A stretch of 64,000 nt of DNA from JADJPO01 sp046330955. GTDB taxonomy: Bacteria > Actinomycetota > Actinomycetes > Actinomycetales > Kineosporiaceae. Positions 1 through 8,917 of the stretch are shown piece after piece. A model generated the notes under the pieces. The model saw only the letters and a program-made list of their open reading frames with translations, was not told the origin of the DNA and did not search any database. The stretch is taken from assembly GCA_046330955.1 (NCBI GenBank), contig JAXLRT010000012.1, positions 1-64,000 of the forward strand. Direction: 5' to 3'. The translations under genes were made by a program, and so were the position numbers. Position 1 is the first letter of the stretch. Each line of letters starts with the position of its first letter.

Positions 1-1828
1 CGTGACGGGCCACGGCCTCCTGCCGGGCGGTGCCCAGCGGATCATCCGGGCGGGGGAACGGGATCCGGTCGACCACCACCAGCTGGCACGAGGTACCCGG
101 CACGTCCACCCCCTGCCACAACGACAACGTGCCGAACAGACAGGTGCGCTCGTCGTCCGCGAACGCCCGGACCAGGGTCGGCGTCAGATCGTCGCCCTGG
201 CACAGGATCGGGACGTCGAGCCGCTCGCGCAGCAGCTCGGCCGCGGTCTGCGCCGCCCGCCGTGAGGAGAACAACCCCAGGGTGCGACCGCCCGCGGCCT
301 CGACCAACCCGGCCAGTTCCTCGATCATCGGTTCGCCGAGCCCGTCCCGCCCCGGGGCGGGCAGGTGCCGGGCGATGTAGAGGATCGCCTGGCGCGGATA
401 GTCGAACGGGCTGCCCACGTCCAGCCCGGTCCATGCCGCCGGGGCCACCGGTGCCGCGTCGTCCCCGTCGTGGTCGGCTCCGCTGTCCCGGCCGGACGCC
501 GCGGCCGGACGAGCTGCCTCGCCGCCGTCGCCCCGGCTCAGGCCGAACGACCGCGCCACCGCGTCGAAGTTGCCACCGACCGACAGCGTCGCGGAGGTCG
601 CGATCACCGTGCGCTCGTCGAACACCCTGGCGCGCAACGCTCCTGCCACCGTCAAGGGGGCGACGTTGAGGCCGATGCGCACCGGGCCGGACTCCGGGCG
701 GCCCACGCGCGAGAGCCACACCACGTCCACCCCACCGCGCACCGCCGACCCGCTGGCCAACCGCTCGGCGACGTCGAAGACCTCACCGATGGCCGCCCGG
801 GCCAGTGCCCGGGCGCCGTCGGCCCCACCCGAACCGGCGGCCGGCTTGGCCGCCTCGATCGCGCTGATCAGCCCGCGCGCGGCGTCCCGCACCGCCACCA
901 CGGCGGCGCCCAGCGCGTCGTCATCGTGCTGGGCCAGGTCGGTGATCCGGCCCTCGGGCGCAACCTGGAGCGCGGCCCCCAGCAACGCCGCGGCGTCGTC
1001 CAGCTCGGTGGTGGTGACCCCGGCACCGCGGCATCGCCGGGCGGCGACCTCGACCGCGGTGACGGTGAGCTCCTTGGAGACCACCGACGTCACCCGGTCG
1101 GCCAGTTCGTGGGCCTCGTCGACCACCAGGATCTCGTGTTCGGGCAGCAGGCTGCGCCCCTCGAAGGCGTCGATCGCGACCACGGCGTGATTGGTCACCA
1201 CGATGTCCACGTGGCGGGCGCGCTCGCGGGCGTTGTCGCAGAAGCACTCCGTGGCCCGCGGGCACGTGGTGCCCAGGCACTCGCGCGCGGAGACCGAGAC
1301 CTGCCGCCACGCCTGCTCGCTGACGCCCGGCACCAGCTCGTCGCGCTCGCCGGCCGTGCTGGTCTCGGCCCACTCGCGCAACCGCACCACCTGCAGGCCG
1401 ATGCGCCCGGCCAGCGGGGCCGGCGCACCGGCCGCCGCCATCGCGAACAGGCCGCCGTCGTCCTCGGGGTAGCCGCCCTCGAGCTTGTACCGGCAGACGT
1501 AGTTGGCCCGCCCCTTGACCACCTGCCAGGTGGGACGGCGACCCAGCAGCGGGGTGAGCGCCTCGGCCAGCCGGGGCAGGTCACGCTCGACGATCTGGGA
1601 CTGCAGCGCCAGGGTCGCGGTGGACACCACCACCGTCTGGCCCGACCGGACGGCGTGGGCGATCGCGGGCACCAGGTAGGCCAGGGACTTGCCGGTGCCG
1701 GTTCCGGCCTGCACCAGCAGGTGGACGCCGCTGGTCATCGACTGGGCCACGGCCTCGGCCATGCGCTGCTGGCCTTCACGGGGGGTGCCGTCGACCGCCG
1801 CCACCGCGGCGTCCAGCAGATCCCTCAC
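1..1828 (-). CDS. dinG: DinG/XPD-type ATP-dependent DNA helicase, C-terminus cut by window edge
   Basis: Superfamily 2 helicase of the DinG/Rad3 group, expected to unwind DNA 5'-3' during repair. The reading frame is open from a GTG at 1828 to the left edge, so about 609 residues are seen and the last part is missing. Walker A is GTGTGKS at residues 42-48 and DEAH is at 237-240. Cysteines at about 112, 184, 189 and 195 lie between these motifs and fit the 4Fe-4S cluster of XPD/DinG helicases. The late stretch QGVDVPG and RIPFPRPDDP is typical of DinG motifs V/VI. The gene begins 61 bp beyond the end of hflX and is read in the same direction. No SOS box was seen upstream. The family is clear; the DNA or R-loop substrate cannot be told from sequence. 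Confidence 0.9.
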   Translation of the reverse strand, partial: MRDLLDAAVAAVDGTPREGQQRMAEAVAQSMTSGVHLLVQAGTGTGKSLAYLVPAIAHAVRSGQTVVVSTATLALQSQIVERDLPRLAEALTPLLGRRPTWQVVKGRANYVCRYKLEGGYPEDDGGLFAMAAAGAPAPLAGRIGLQVVRLREWAETSTAGERDELVPGVSEQAWRQVSVSARECLGTTCPRATECFCDNARERARHVDIVVTNHAVVAIDAFEGRSLLPEHEILVVDEAHELADRVTSVVSKELTVTAVEVAARRCRGAGVTTTELDDAAALLGAALQVAPEGRITDLAQHDDDALGAAVVAVRDAARGLISAIEAAKPAAGSGGADGARALARAAIGEVFDVAERLASGSAVRGGVDVVWLSRVGRPESGPVRIGLNVAPLTVAGALRARVFDERTVIATSATLSVGGNFDAVARSFGLSRGDGGEAARPAAASGRDSGADHDGDDAAPVAPAAWTGLDVGSPFDYPRQAILYIARHLPAPGRDGLGEPMIEELAGLVEAAGGRTLGLFSSRRAAQTAAELLRERLDVPILCQGDDLTPTLVRAFADDERTCLFGTLSLWQGVDVPGTSCQLVVVDRIPFPRPDDPLGTARQEAVARH

Positions 1829-1889
1829 GCACCGAGCCTACGTGAGGCGCAGCGTGCACCGGGACAGCCATGCCCGGACCTGTGGACGG

Positions 1890-3317
1890 TCAGGCCACAG
1901 CCGCGGCGCGTAGCGCATCGGCCAGATCCGGCCGCACCCGAGCCCGCAACCGGGTGCCGTCCGCGCAGTGCTCGGTGTCCAGCACCTCGCCCTCGGAGTG
2001 CGCCCGGCTGACCAGATCGCCCCGCTGGTAGGGCACCACCAGGTCGACCTCGACGTCGGGCCGGGGCAGCTCGGCGGCGACCAGCTCGGCCAGTTCGGCG
2101 AAACCGGCTCCGGTGCGCGCCGATACGGCGACCGAGCCCTTCTCGCGGCGCAGCAGCCGATCGATCTCGGCGGGGTCCGCGGCGTCGATCTTGTTGATCA
2201 CGACGATCTCGCGGACGGCGCTCGCGCCCACGTCGGCGAGCACCTCGCGCACCGCGGCGAGCTGACCGTCGGGGTCGGGGTGGGCACCGTCGACGACGTG
2301 CAACACCAGGTCGGCGTCGGCCACCTCCTCGAGCGTGGACCGGAAGGCCTCGACCAGCTGGTGCGGCAACCGGCGGACGAAGCCGACGGTGTCGGTGAGG
2401 GTGAAGGTGCGACCGTCCGCGGTCTGGGCGCGGCGCACGGTCGGGTCGAGGGTGGCGAACAGGGCGTCCTCCACCAGCACCCCGGCGCCGGTCAACCGGT
2501 TGAGGATGCTGGACTTGCCGGCGTTGGTGTACCCGGCGATGGCCACCGACGGGACCTCGTGGCGGCGGCGTCCGGACCGCTTGGTGTCGCGGGCGGCCTT
2601 CATGCCCGAGATCTGCCGACGCAGCTTGGCCATGCGGGTACGGATGCGCCGCCGGTCGAGCTCGATCTTGGTCTCACCGGGGCCACGCGACCCGATGCCC
2701 TCACCGCCGGCCACCCGGCCACCGGCCTGGCGCGACATCGACTCACCCCAGCCGCGCAGGCGCGGCAGCAGGTACTCGAGCTGGGCCAGTTCGACCTGGG
2801 CCTTGCCCTCCTTGGACTTGGCGTGCTGGGCGAAGATGTCGAGGATCAGCGCCGTCCGGTCGATGACCTTGACCTTGACTACGTCCTCCAGCCCGCGGCG
2901 CTGGGACGGCGAGAGGTCACCGTCGCAGATCACGGTGTCGGCGCCGGTCTCGGCCACCAGTTCGCGCAGCTCCTCGGCCTTGCCCGAGCCCAGCCAGGTG
3001 CCCGGGTCGGGGTTGTCGCGGCGCTGCAGCACGCCGTCCAGCACCTCGGAGCCTGCCGTCTCGGCCAGCGCCGCCAGCTCACGCAGCGAGATCTCGGCGC
3101 CCTCGGCGGTCTCGTGGCCTCCGCCGTACAGGCCGGCGAGCACCACCCGCTCGAGGCGCAGTTTGCGGTACTCGACCTCGGTGACGTCGGTGAGCTCGGT
3201 CGACAACCCGGCGACCCGGCGCAGCGCGTGTCGGTCGGCGAGGTCGAGCTGTTCGCCGTCCCAGGAGGTCGGCTCGTCCGGGTTCGCGGGGTGGGCGGGG
3301 TGGGATGCGGTAGTCAT
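1890..3317 (-). CDS. hflX: GTPase HflX
   Basis: Ribosome-associated GTPase of the HflX family, known to split or rescue stalled 70S ribosomes. The protein has 475 residues. The N-terminal HflX domain contains the glycine-rich linker with RQAGGRVAGGEGIGSRGPGE. The G domain follows with G1 GYTNAGKSS at about 260-268, G3 DTVGFVRRLP and G4 NKID. The ATG at 3317 was chosen because a disordered start (MTTASHPAHPANPDEPTSW) runs directly into the conserved region. It is divergent from the methyltransferase gene and lies upstream of dinG on the same strand. The N-terminus is slightly longer than in E. coli, which is usual for actinobacteria. Confidence 0.95.
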   Translation of the reverse strand: MTTASHPAHPANPDEPTSWDGEQLDLADRHALRRVAGLSTELTDVTEVEYRKLRLERVVLAGLYGGGHETAEGAEISLRELAALAETAGSEVLDGVLQRRDNPDPGTWLGSGKAEELRELVAETGADTVICDGDLSPSQRRGLEDVVKVKVIDRTALILDIFAQHAKSKEGKAQVELAQLEYLLPRLRGWGESMSRQAGGRVAGGEGIGSRGPGETKIELDRRRIRTRMAKLRRQISGMKAARDTKRSGRRRHEVPSVAIAGYTNAGKSSILNRLTGAGVLVEDALFATLDPTVRRAQTADGRTFTLTDTVGFVRRLPHQLVEAFRSTLEEVADADLVLHVVDGAHPDPDGQLAAVREVLADVGASAVREIVVINKIDAADPAEIDRLLRREKGSVAVSARTGAGFAELAELVAAELPRPDVEVDLVVPYQRGDLVSRAHSEGEVLDTEHCADGTRLRARVRPDLADALRAAAVA

Positions 3318-3437
3318 GGCTGTCCCAGCCTCTCAGGCATCCCGTGGTGACGCCATGTGATTACCCGGCGGATCGATGCCCGCCATCGGCCCTCGCGAGC
3401 CCATCGGTGGCGCGGGCCGCTGGCCTAGGCTGTGGCG

Positions 3438-4058
3438 GTGTCCTCCGGCCAGCACTACTTCAGCGAGCAGCAGTCCGGCTCCGTCGAGCGGCGCACCCTC
3501 GAGGTGAGGCTCGCCGGGCGCGAGGTCGCCGTGGTCACCGCGGGCAACGTGTTCAGTGGTGATCGGCTCGACCTGGGCACTCGGGTGCTGTTGCGCGACG
3601 TGCCCGCCCCGCCCGCCGCGGGCAACCTGCTCGACCTGGGTTGCGGGTGGGGACCGCTGGCCCTCACGCTGGCGATGCACTCCCCCGGTGCCCGGGTCTG
3701 GGCCGTCGACGTCAACCCGTTGGCCCGCGAGCTGACCGCCGAGAACGCCGCCGCACACCGCCTGACGAACCTCACGGTCAGCGCCCCGGAGGAGATCCCG
3801 ACGGACCTACGGTTCGCGGCCATCTGGTCCAACCCCCCGATCCGGATCGGCAAGCCGGCGCTGCACGCCTTGTTGCAGCAGTGGTTGCCGCGGTTGGCCG
3901 AGGACGGCCATGCCTACCTGGTGGTGCAGCGCCACCTCGGGGCGGACTCGCTGCACGCCTGGCTGGCGCACCTGCTACCTGAGGCCCTCCCGTCACACAC
4001 CGTGCGCCGGCTCGGCAGCGCCAAGGGGTATCGCGTGCTCGAGGTCCTGCCCCGCTGA
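3438..4058 (+). CDS. RsmC-like class I SAM-dependent methyltransferase
   Basis: Small-domain (MTS) methyltransferase related to RsmC, which modifies guanine N2 in 16S rRNA. About 206 residues. The SAM-binding loop DLGCGWGP is near residues 65-72, and the catalytic motif SNPPIRIGK (NPPY-like, with I for Y) is near 131. The N-terminus QHYFSEQQSGS resembles the HYFS start of this family. Only the C-terminal catalytic half of E. coli RsmC is present, as is common in actinobacteria. A GTG at 3432 would add two residues. I prefer the GTG at 3438 because TAGGCT at 3426-3431 could be a -10 box for a leaderless message starting there. It converges on dapF with a 29-bp gap. The rRNA target is inferred. 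Confidence 0.8.
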   Translation: MSSGQHYFSEQQSGSVERRTLEVRLAGREVAVVTAGNVFSGDRLDLGTRVLLRDVPAPPAAGNLLDLGCGWGPLALTLAMHSPGARVWAVDVNPLARELTAENAAAHRLTNLTVSAPEEIPTDLRFAAIWSNPPIRIGKPALHALLQQWLPRLAEDGHAYLVVQRHLGADSLHAWLAHLLPEALPSHTVRRLGSAKGYRVLEVLPR

Positions 4059-4087
4059 GCCGCGAGCCGGTGAATCCGCCGGGGGGC

Positions 4088-5056
4088 TCAGCCGAGCAGG
4101 GTGCCCTCGGCGACGATCCGGGCCGGCCCGACCAGCTCGGCGTGCTCCCCCACCAGCGGCGAACCCGGCGGCAGGCGCACCAGCAACCGCCCGCCGGGCA
4201 CGTCCACGGTCCATTCGTCCGGGGCGCCCGGCCCCGCCCAGACCCGCGCCGCCAGCACTGCGGCGACCGCGCCGGTGCCGCACGAGCGGGTCTCACCCGA
4301 ACCGCGCTCGTGCACCCGCATCACCAGATGACCCAGGGGGCGGCCGGCCGCGTCCCGGTCGACGCCGTGACCCGGGACGACGAACTCGACATTGGCCCCC
4401 TCGGGCGCCACCGGGTCGAGCGCGGGAGCCCGGGACAGATCGATCGCGTGCAGCGTGGCCACGTCGGGCACGGCGACCACCACGTGCGGGTTGCCGACGT
4501 TCACCGAGAGCCCGGCCTGGGCCAGGGTCGAGCCGTGCGCCTGCACGGTGCGATCACTGCCGGCCTCGGCGGCGGCCGCACCGCCCTCGATCCGCCACCG
4601 GCCGAGGTCGACGGCGTACTGCTCACCCTCGCGCCGCACGGTCTTCACCCCGGCGCGGGTGTCGACGGCCACGCTCTGCCCGTCGGCGAGCTCGAGCAGT
4701 CCGGCCTGTACCAGGTAGTGCACGAAGACCCGGATGCCGTTGCCGCACATCTCGGCCAGCGAGCCGTCGGCGTTGCGATAGTCCATGAACCAGCGGCGGG
4801 CATCGCCGCCCGGCGAACGGACCAGGTGCAGGATGCCGTCGCCGCCGATGCCGGCACGACGGTCACACAGCGCCGCCACGGTGGCCGCGTCCAGTTCGAG
4901 GCGTCCCTCGGGATCGGGCAGCACGACGAAGTCGTTCTCGGTGCCGTGGCCCTTGGCCCAGCGCAATCCCGCCGGCGTCGAGGTCGTCGCGGTGATCGAG
5001 GTGGCCGGGGCCTGAGACGCGGGCACGTCGAGCATCGGGGGCGGAGCCGAGGTCAT
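4088..5056 (-). CDS. dapF: Diaminopimelate epimerase
   Basis: Converts LL- to meso-diaminopimelate for lysine and peptidoglycan. About 322 residues, within the usual range once a non-conserved 30-residue N-terminal tail is allowed for. The two catalytic cysteines are in EMCGNGIR (about residue 104) and RSCGTGA (about 257), and GTENDFV near the start is the substrate-binding motif. The ATG at 5056 overlaps the TGA of miaA in an ATGA, so the two genes are very probably translationally coupled. The longer open frame upstream has no conserved content. dapA and dapB are elsewhere in the window. Confidence 0.95.
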   Translation of the reverse strand: MTSAPPPMLDVPASQAPATSITATTSTPAGLRWAKGHGTENDFVVLPDPEGRLELDAATVAALCDRRAGIGGDGILHLVRSPGGDARRWFMDYRNADGSLAEMCGNGIRVFVHYLVQAGLLELADGQSVAVDTRAGVKTVRREGEQYAVDLGRWRIEGGAAAAEAGSDRTVQAHGSTLAQAGLSVNVGNPHVVVAVPDVATLHAIDLSRAPALDPVAPEGANVEFVVPGHGVDRDAAGRPLGHLVMRVHERGSGETRSCGTGAVAAVLAARVWAGPGAPDEWTVDVPGGRLLVRLPPGSPLVGEHAELVGPARIVAEGTLLG

Positions 5057-5988
5057 GGCGCACAGCGTTGCACAGCCTGCGCGATCAGGTCGGGTGCGTC
5101 GTGCGCCAGCCACTCGATGCGCCCGTCCCGGCCGAACCACGACAGCTGACGGCGCGCGAACCGCCGGGTCGCGGTGACGGTGGCCAGGCGCGCGGCGGCG
5201 TCGTCCAGCTCGCCGTCCAGCAGGTGCAGCACCTGCGCGTAACCGAGGGCGCGGGAGGCGGTGCGGCCGGCGCGCAGGCCGTGGTGCTCGGCGAGCGCGC
5301 GGGTCTCGTCGACCAGCCCGGCGTCCCACATGCGATCCACCCGGGTCGCGATCCGCTCGTCGAGCACCGGCCGGGGCACCTGCAGGCCCAGCTGGATGGC
5401 GGGTTCGTGGTAGGCGCCGGTGGGCAGGGTCGCGGTGAACGGCCGGTTGGTCAGGGCGATCACCTCGAGCGCCCGGACGACGCGGCGCGCGTTGCTCGGC
5501 AGGATCGCGGCTGCCGCAGCGGGATCGTGTTCGGCAAGCCGGGCGTGCAGCACGGCCACCCCCAGCTGCTCGAGCTCGGCCTCGAGCTCGGCCCGCACCG
5601 CGGGGTCGGTCGGCGGGATCTGCAACTCGTCCAGCACCGCGCGGACGTACAGGCCCGACCCACCGGCCAGGATGGGACGCTGGCCCCGGGCGCGGATGCC
5701 CTCGATCGCGGCGCGGGCTTGGCGTTGATAAGCCGCCACGCTCGCCTCGTCGGTCACGTCCAGCACGTCGAGTTGGTGATGCGGGATGCCGCGGCGTTCG
5801 GGCACAGGGAGTTTGGCGGTTCCGATGTCCATGCCGCGGTAGAGCTGCATCGCGTCGGCGTTGACGATTTCACCGTTCAGTGTCAAGGCCAGCTCGACGG
5901 CGAGATCGGACTTGCCCGAGGCGGTCGGCCCCACGACGGCGATCACCGGGTCGGCGGATCGCACCGGCCCGCCCGCTCGAGGACTCAC
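5053..5988 (-). CDS. miaA: tRNA dimethylallyltransferase
   Basis: Transfers a dimethylallyl group to N6 of A37 in tRNAs that read UNN codons. 311 residues. The P-loop GPTASGKS is at residues 20-27, followed by the DAMQLYRGMDIGTAK signature and further on GGSGLY. The GTG at 5988 was chosen because conserved sequence begins a few residues later and the upstream frame reads unrelated sequence. It overlaps dapF by 4 bp. MiaB, which acts next on the same base, is encoded at 6463-7962 on the same strand, separated by a small plus-strand gene. Confidence 0.95.
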   Translation of the reverse strand: MSPRAGGPVRSADPVIAVVGPTASGKSDLAVELALTLNGEIVNADAMQLYRGMDIGTAKLPVPERRGIPHHQLDVLDVTDEASVAAYQRQARAAIEGIRARGQRPILAGGSGLYVRAVLDELQIPPTDPAVRAELEAELEQLGVAVLHARLAEHDPAAAAAILPSNARRVVRALEVIALTNRPFTATLPTGAYHEPAIQLGLQVPRPVLDERIATRVDRMWDAGLVDETRALAEHHGLRAGRTASRALGYAQVLHLLDGELDDAAARLATVTATRRFARRQLSWFGRDGRIEWLAHDAPDLIAQAVQRCAP

Positions 5989-6084
5989 GACGTGAGTCTG
6001 GCACGCCGGCCGGCGGCCGAACGTGCATGATGTTGACGTACAGCCGCGGTCAGCGGCGTTCCGAGCAGGGAGACACATCACGCC

Positions 6085-6360
6085 ATGAGCGCGTTCGACG
6101 ATCTGAAGAACAAGGCAGCCGGGCTGGCCGAGCAGGCCAAGGAAGGCCTGGCCAGCGCCACGGAGCACGCCAAGCACGGCCTCGAGAGCGCCAAGGACAA
6201 CCTCGAGGGCCTCTCCGACACCGTCATCGAGAAGGCCGGCGACGCGGTGGACGCCGCGACCGGTGGCAAGTTCGCGGACAAGGTCGACGCCGTCCAGGCC
6301 AAGGCCGACGAGCTGATCAAGGGCCGCGAGGCCGCAGCCCCGGAGGAGCCGCAGGCCTGA
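6085..6360 (+). CDS. MT0933-type antitoxin-like small protein
   Basis: A 91-residue lysine- and alanine-rich helical protein. The central and C-terminal stretch TGGKFADKVDAVQAKADE matches the pattern I know from the actinobacterial MT0933/Rv0909 antitoxin family. The N-terminal part has 11-residue-like amphipathic repeats (LAEQAKEGLASATEHAKHGL) that also resemble LEA or CsbD stress proteins. A GGGAGA ribosome site lies about 13 bases before the ATG. No toxin gene adjoins it: it stands alone between miaA (divergent) and miaB (convergent). The antitoxin label is therefore family-based only. A general stress or envelope-associated role is equally possible. Confidence 0.65.
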   Translation: MSAFDDLKNKAAGLAEQAKEGLASATEHAKHGLESAKDNLEGLSDTVIEKAGDAVDAATGGKFADKVDAVQAKADELIKGREAAAPEEPQA

Positions 6361-6386
6361 GCCTGGGCCCACCTCGGTTCGAAACC

Positions 6387-6453
6387 AGTGATCGCCGTGG
6401 GATCGGCGAGCTGCCCGGCTCACCGGGTGGAGCACGATCCCCCGGCGATCACT
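6387..6453. repeat. Long imperfect inverted repeat between convergent genes (family 1, copy 1)
   Basis: Arms 6387-6405 and 6435-6453 pair over 19 bp with one mismatch (AGTGATCGCCGTGGGATCG). The loop contains a second stem, CCCGG-CTCA-CCGGG. It lies between the ends of the antitoxin-like gene and miaB and may end both transcripts. A related element with the same arms and the same CCGGCTCAC core sits at 29817-29883. Confidence 0.75.
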
Positions 6454-6462
6454 GCCGTGGGG

Positions 6463-7962
6463 CTACAGCACCGGGATCGCGATCCCGGTCGCCGGACTGC
6501 GCGTGGCCGCCGCACGCTCGGCCCAGGCGTCCCCGGCGCGCGTACGCCGGACCTCGAACGGGCCGCCGGCCAGCACGCCGTCCGCCACCAGGTGGTGCGG
6601 TGCCCCGTAGGTGACCTGCACCGTGACGACGTCGCCCGGGCGCGGGCGCACCCTCGCACCGGTGACACCGGCGGGTGGCAGCGCGAAGTGCACCAGCCGA
6701 CCGTCCGGTGCCCGGCCGGACAGCCGGGCGGTGGCCTGATCCTTGCGGCCCTCGCCCTCGGCGACCAGGACGTCGAGCACCCGCTGTTCCTGCGCCCGGT
6801 TCTCGGCCCAGGAGATCTCCTCCTGCAACGCCACCAACCGCTCGTACCGTTGCTGGACAACGGCTTTGGGTACCTGGTCGGGCAACGTCGCTGCCGGCGT
6901 CCCGGGTCGGGGTGAGTACTGGAAGGTGAACGCCTGCGCGAACCGGGATGCCGCCACCACCTCGAGGGTGGCCTCGAAGTCGGCCTCGGTCTCCCCGGGG
7001 AAGCCGACGATGATGTCGGTGCTGATCGCGGCGTCTGGGATGGCGGCCCGCACCCGGTCGAGGATGCCCAGGAAGCGCTCGCTGCGGTAGGAACGCCGCA
7101 TCGCCTTGAGCAGCCGATCGGAGCCGGACTGCAACGGCATGTGCAACTGCGGCATCACGTTGGCCGTGGTCGCCATCGCCTCGATCACGTCGTCGGTGAA
7201 CGCCGCCGGGTGGGGGCTGGTGAAGCGCACCCGCTCGAGGTGCTCGACCTCGCCGCACGCGCGTAACAGCTTGGCGAAGGCGCCCCGGTCACCGAACTCG
7301 ACGCCGTAGGTGTTGACGTTCTGGCCCAGCAGCGTGACCTCGATGGTGCCCTCGGCCACCAGGGCCTCGATCTCGGCCAGGATGTCGCCCGGTCGGCGGT
7401 CGCGCTCGGTGCCCCGCAGGCTGGGCACGATGCAGAAGGTGCAGGTGTTGTTGCAGCCGACGCTGATCGAGACCCAGGCGGCGTACGGCGACTCGCGGCG
7501 GGTGGGCAGCGTCGAGGGGAAGGTCTGCAACGACTCCAGGATCTCGACCTGGGCCTGCTGGTTGTGCCGGGCGCGGTCGAGCAACGCGGGCAACGACCCC
7601 ACGTTGTGGGTGCCGAACACGACGTCGACCCAGGGTGCCTTGCGCACGATGGTGTCGCGGTCCTTCTGGGCCAGGCAGCCGCCGACCGCGATCTGCATGC
7701 CGGGCCGGGCCGCCTTGGCCGGGGCCAGATGACCGAGGTTGCCGTAGAGCTTGTTGTCGGCGTTCTCGCGTACCGCACAGGTGTTGAACACGACGACGTC
7801 GGCGGGTTCGGCGTCGTCCTGAGCGCGCACGTACCCGGCGCCCTCGAGCAGACCCGAGATGCGCTCGGAGTCGTGCACGTTCATCTGACAGCCGTAGGTG
7901 CGCACCTGGTAGGTGCGGGCGGCGGGAGCTGTGGCGGTCGCGGCAGGGTCGTGTGCGCTCAT
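6463..7962 (-). CDS. miaB: tRNA-2-methylthio-N6-dimethylallyladenosine synthase
   Basis: Radical SAM methylthiotransferase that adds a methylthio group to i6A37 in tRNA. 499 residues. The N-terminal domain starts with TYGCQMNVHDSERI and carries the auxiliary cluster cysteines (C in YGCQ, NTCAVRE, GGCLAQ). The radical SAM motif CNNTCTFC is near residues 170-177, and a TRAM-type RNA-binding domain follows near 390-450. The ATG at 7962 fits the short N-terminal tail. It acts after MiaA, encoded just downstream on the same strand. The last 30 or so residues are actinobacteria-like and variable. Confidence 0.95.
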   Translation of the reverse strand: MSAHDPAATATAPAARTYQVRTYGCQMNVHDSERISGLLEGAGYVRAQDDAEPADVVVFNTCAVRENADNKLYGNLGHLAPAKAARPGMQIAVGGCLAQKDRDTIVRKAPWVDVVFGTHNVGSLPALLDRARHNQQAQVEILESLQTFPSTLPTRRESPYAAWVSISVGCNNTCTFCIVPSLRGTERDRRPGDILAEIEALVAEGTIEVTLLGQNVNTYGVEFGDRGAFAKLLRACGEVEHLERVRFTSPHPAAFTDDVIEAMATTANVMPQLHMPLQSGSDRLLKAMRRSYRSERFLGILDRVRAAIPDAAISTDIIVGFPGETEADFEATLEVVAASRFAQAFTFQYSPRPGTPAATLPDQVPKAVVQQRYERLVALQEEISWAENRAQEQRVLDVLVAEGEGRKDQATARLSGRAPDGRLVHFALPPAGVTGARVRPRPGDVVTVQVTYGAPHHLVADGVLAGGPFEVRRTRAGDAWAERAAATRSPATGIAIPVL

Positions 7963-8005
7963 GGCCTGTCCAGGGTACGGGGCCGGCGGCCAGGCGGGCG
8001 CAGCG

Positions 8006-8917
8006 TCAGCCGGGAGGTCGAACCACGGCCCCCGGCCGGTTGGCCCGCTCGAGCTGCGCCTCGATCCCGGCGCCTTGGAGGCCGGGCGCGACCAGCGCCC
8101 TGCCGACGCGCCGGCGCGTACGGCGTTCGACCCGTGCCGCCAGGCTGGTCAGTGCGTAGTTGATGACGATGAACAGCAGGGCGGCGAACAGGTACGCCGG
8201 CACCGTGTTGGCGTAGGCCGACCCCAGCGACTTCGACCAGGTGACCAGCTCGAGGTAGGTGATCTGGTAGCCCAGCGCGGTGTCCTTCAGCGCCACCACG
8301 AGCTGGCCGATCAGGGCCGGCAGCATCGCGGTGAGGGCCTGCGGCAGCTCGATCGCGCGCAGCGTCTGTGCGGGGGTCAGGCCGATCGACAGGCCGGCCT
8401 CGGCCTGGCCCCGGGGCAGCGAGTGGACGCCGGAGCGCACCAGCTCGGCCACCACCGACCCGTTGTAGAGGGTGAGCGCCACCACGACGGCGGCCAACGG
8501 GTTGTAGGCGTTCGGGAAGACCTGGTTGGCCGAGAACAACCCTGCCAGGAAGATCATCATGATCAGCACCGGGACGGCGCGGAAGAACTCCACGACGGCA
8601 CCACTCACGACCCGGACGGCGACATGGGTCGACAGCCGGCCCATCCCGAGAATCAGTCCGAAACCGAACGCCAGCACGATCGCCAGCGCTGCCGCGCGGA
8701 TGGTTCCCCACAGCCCCAGCAGCAGGTAGTTCACCCAGGCGTCCGGCTCGAAGAACGCCGTCCACATGAAGCCTTGCAGCTGCTGAGCGTCGGCCATCTT
8801 GCGCAGCACCAGGAACAGGACGCTCGCGGCCAACAGCAACCCGAGCCCCGTCAGGACGCGATGGCGGAGCCGAGCCTTGGGGCCGGGGGCATCGAACAGG
8901 ACGGCCTGGGCACTCAT
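8006..8917 (-). CDS. gluD: Glutamate-type ABC transporter permease (GluD-like)
   Basis: Inner-membrane permease of a polar amino acid ABC importer. About 303 residues with several hydrophobic helices, and the EAA loop AEAGLSIGLTPAQTLRAIELPQAL that contacts the ATPase. The ATG at 8917 overlaps the stop of the upstream permease in an ATGA, which fixes the start; the longer open frame is a shadow. Last gene of the four-gene operon binding-ATPase, binding protein, permease, permease, the same set as Corynebacterium gluABCD. The C-terminal tail is arginine-rich and extended. Glutamate is the likely but not proven substrate. Confidence 0.88.
   Translation of the reverse strand: MSAQAVLFDAPGPKARLRHRVLTGLGLLLAASVLFLVLRKMADAQQLQGFMWTAFFEPDAWVNYLLLGLWGTIRAAALAIVLAFGFGLILGMGRLSTHVAVRVVSGAVVEFFRAVPVLIMMIFLAGLFSANQVFPNAYNPLAAVVVALTLYNGSVVAELVRSGVHSLPRGQAEAGLSIGLTPAQTLRAIELPQALTAMLPALIGQLVVALKDTALGYQITYLELVTWSKSLGSAYANTVPAYLFAALLFIVINYALTSLAARVERRTRRRVGRALVAPGLQGAGIEAQLERANRPGAVVRPPG

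Noticed and set aside
1880..1903. CTGTGG/CCACAG stem at the hflX 3' end as terminator
   Set aside because: Only six base pairs, overlapping the hflX coding end; expected by chance at this GC content.
365..2011. A 548-codon plus-strand open frame across dinG and the end of hflX
   Set aside because: It reads antisense through two recognised genes and has no domain-like sequence.
6033..6038. TTGACG as -35 box of the antitoxin-like gene
   Set aside because: No acceptable -10 box at 16-18 bp spacing.
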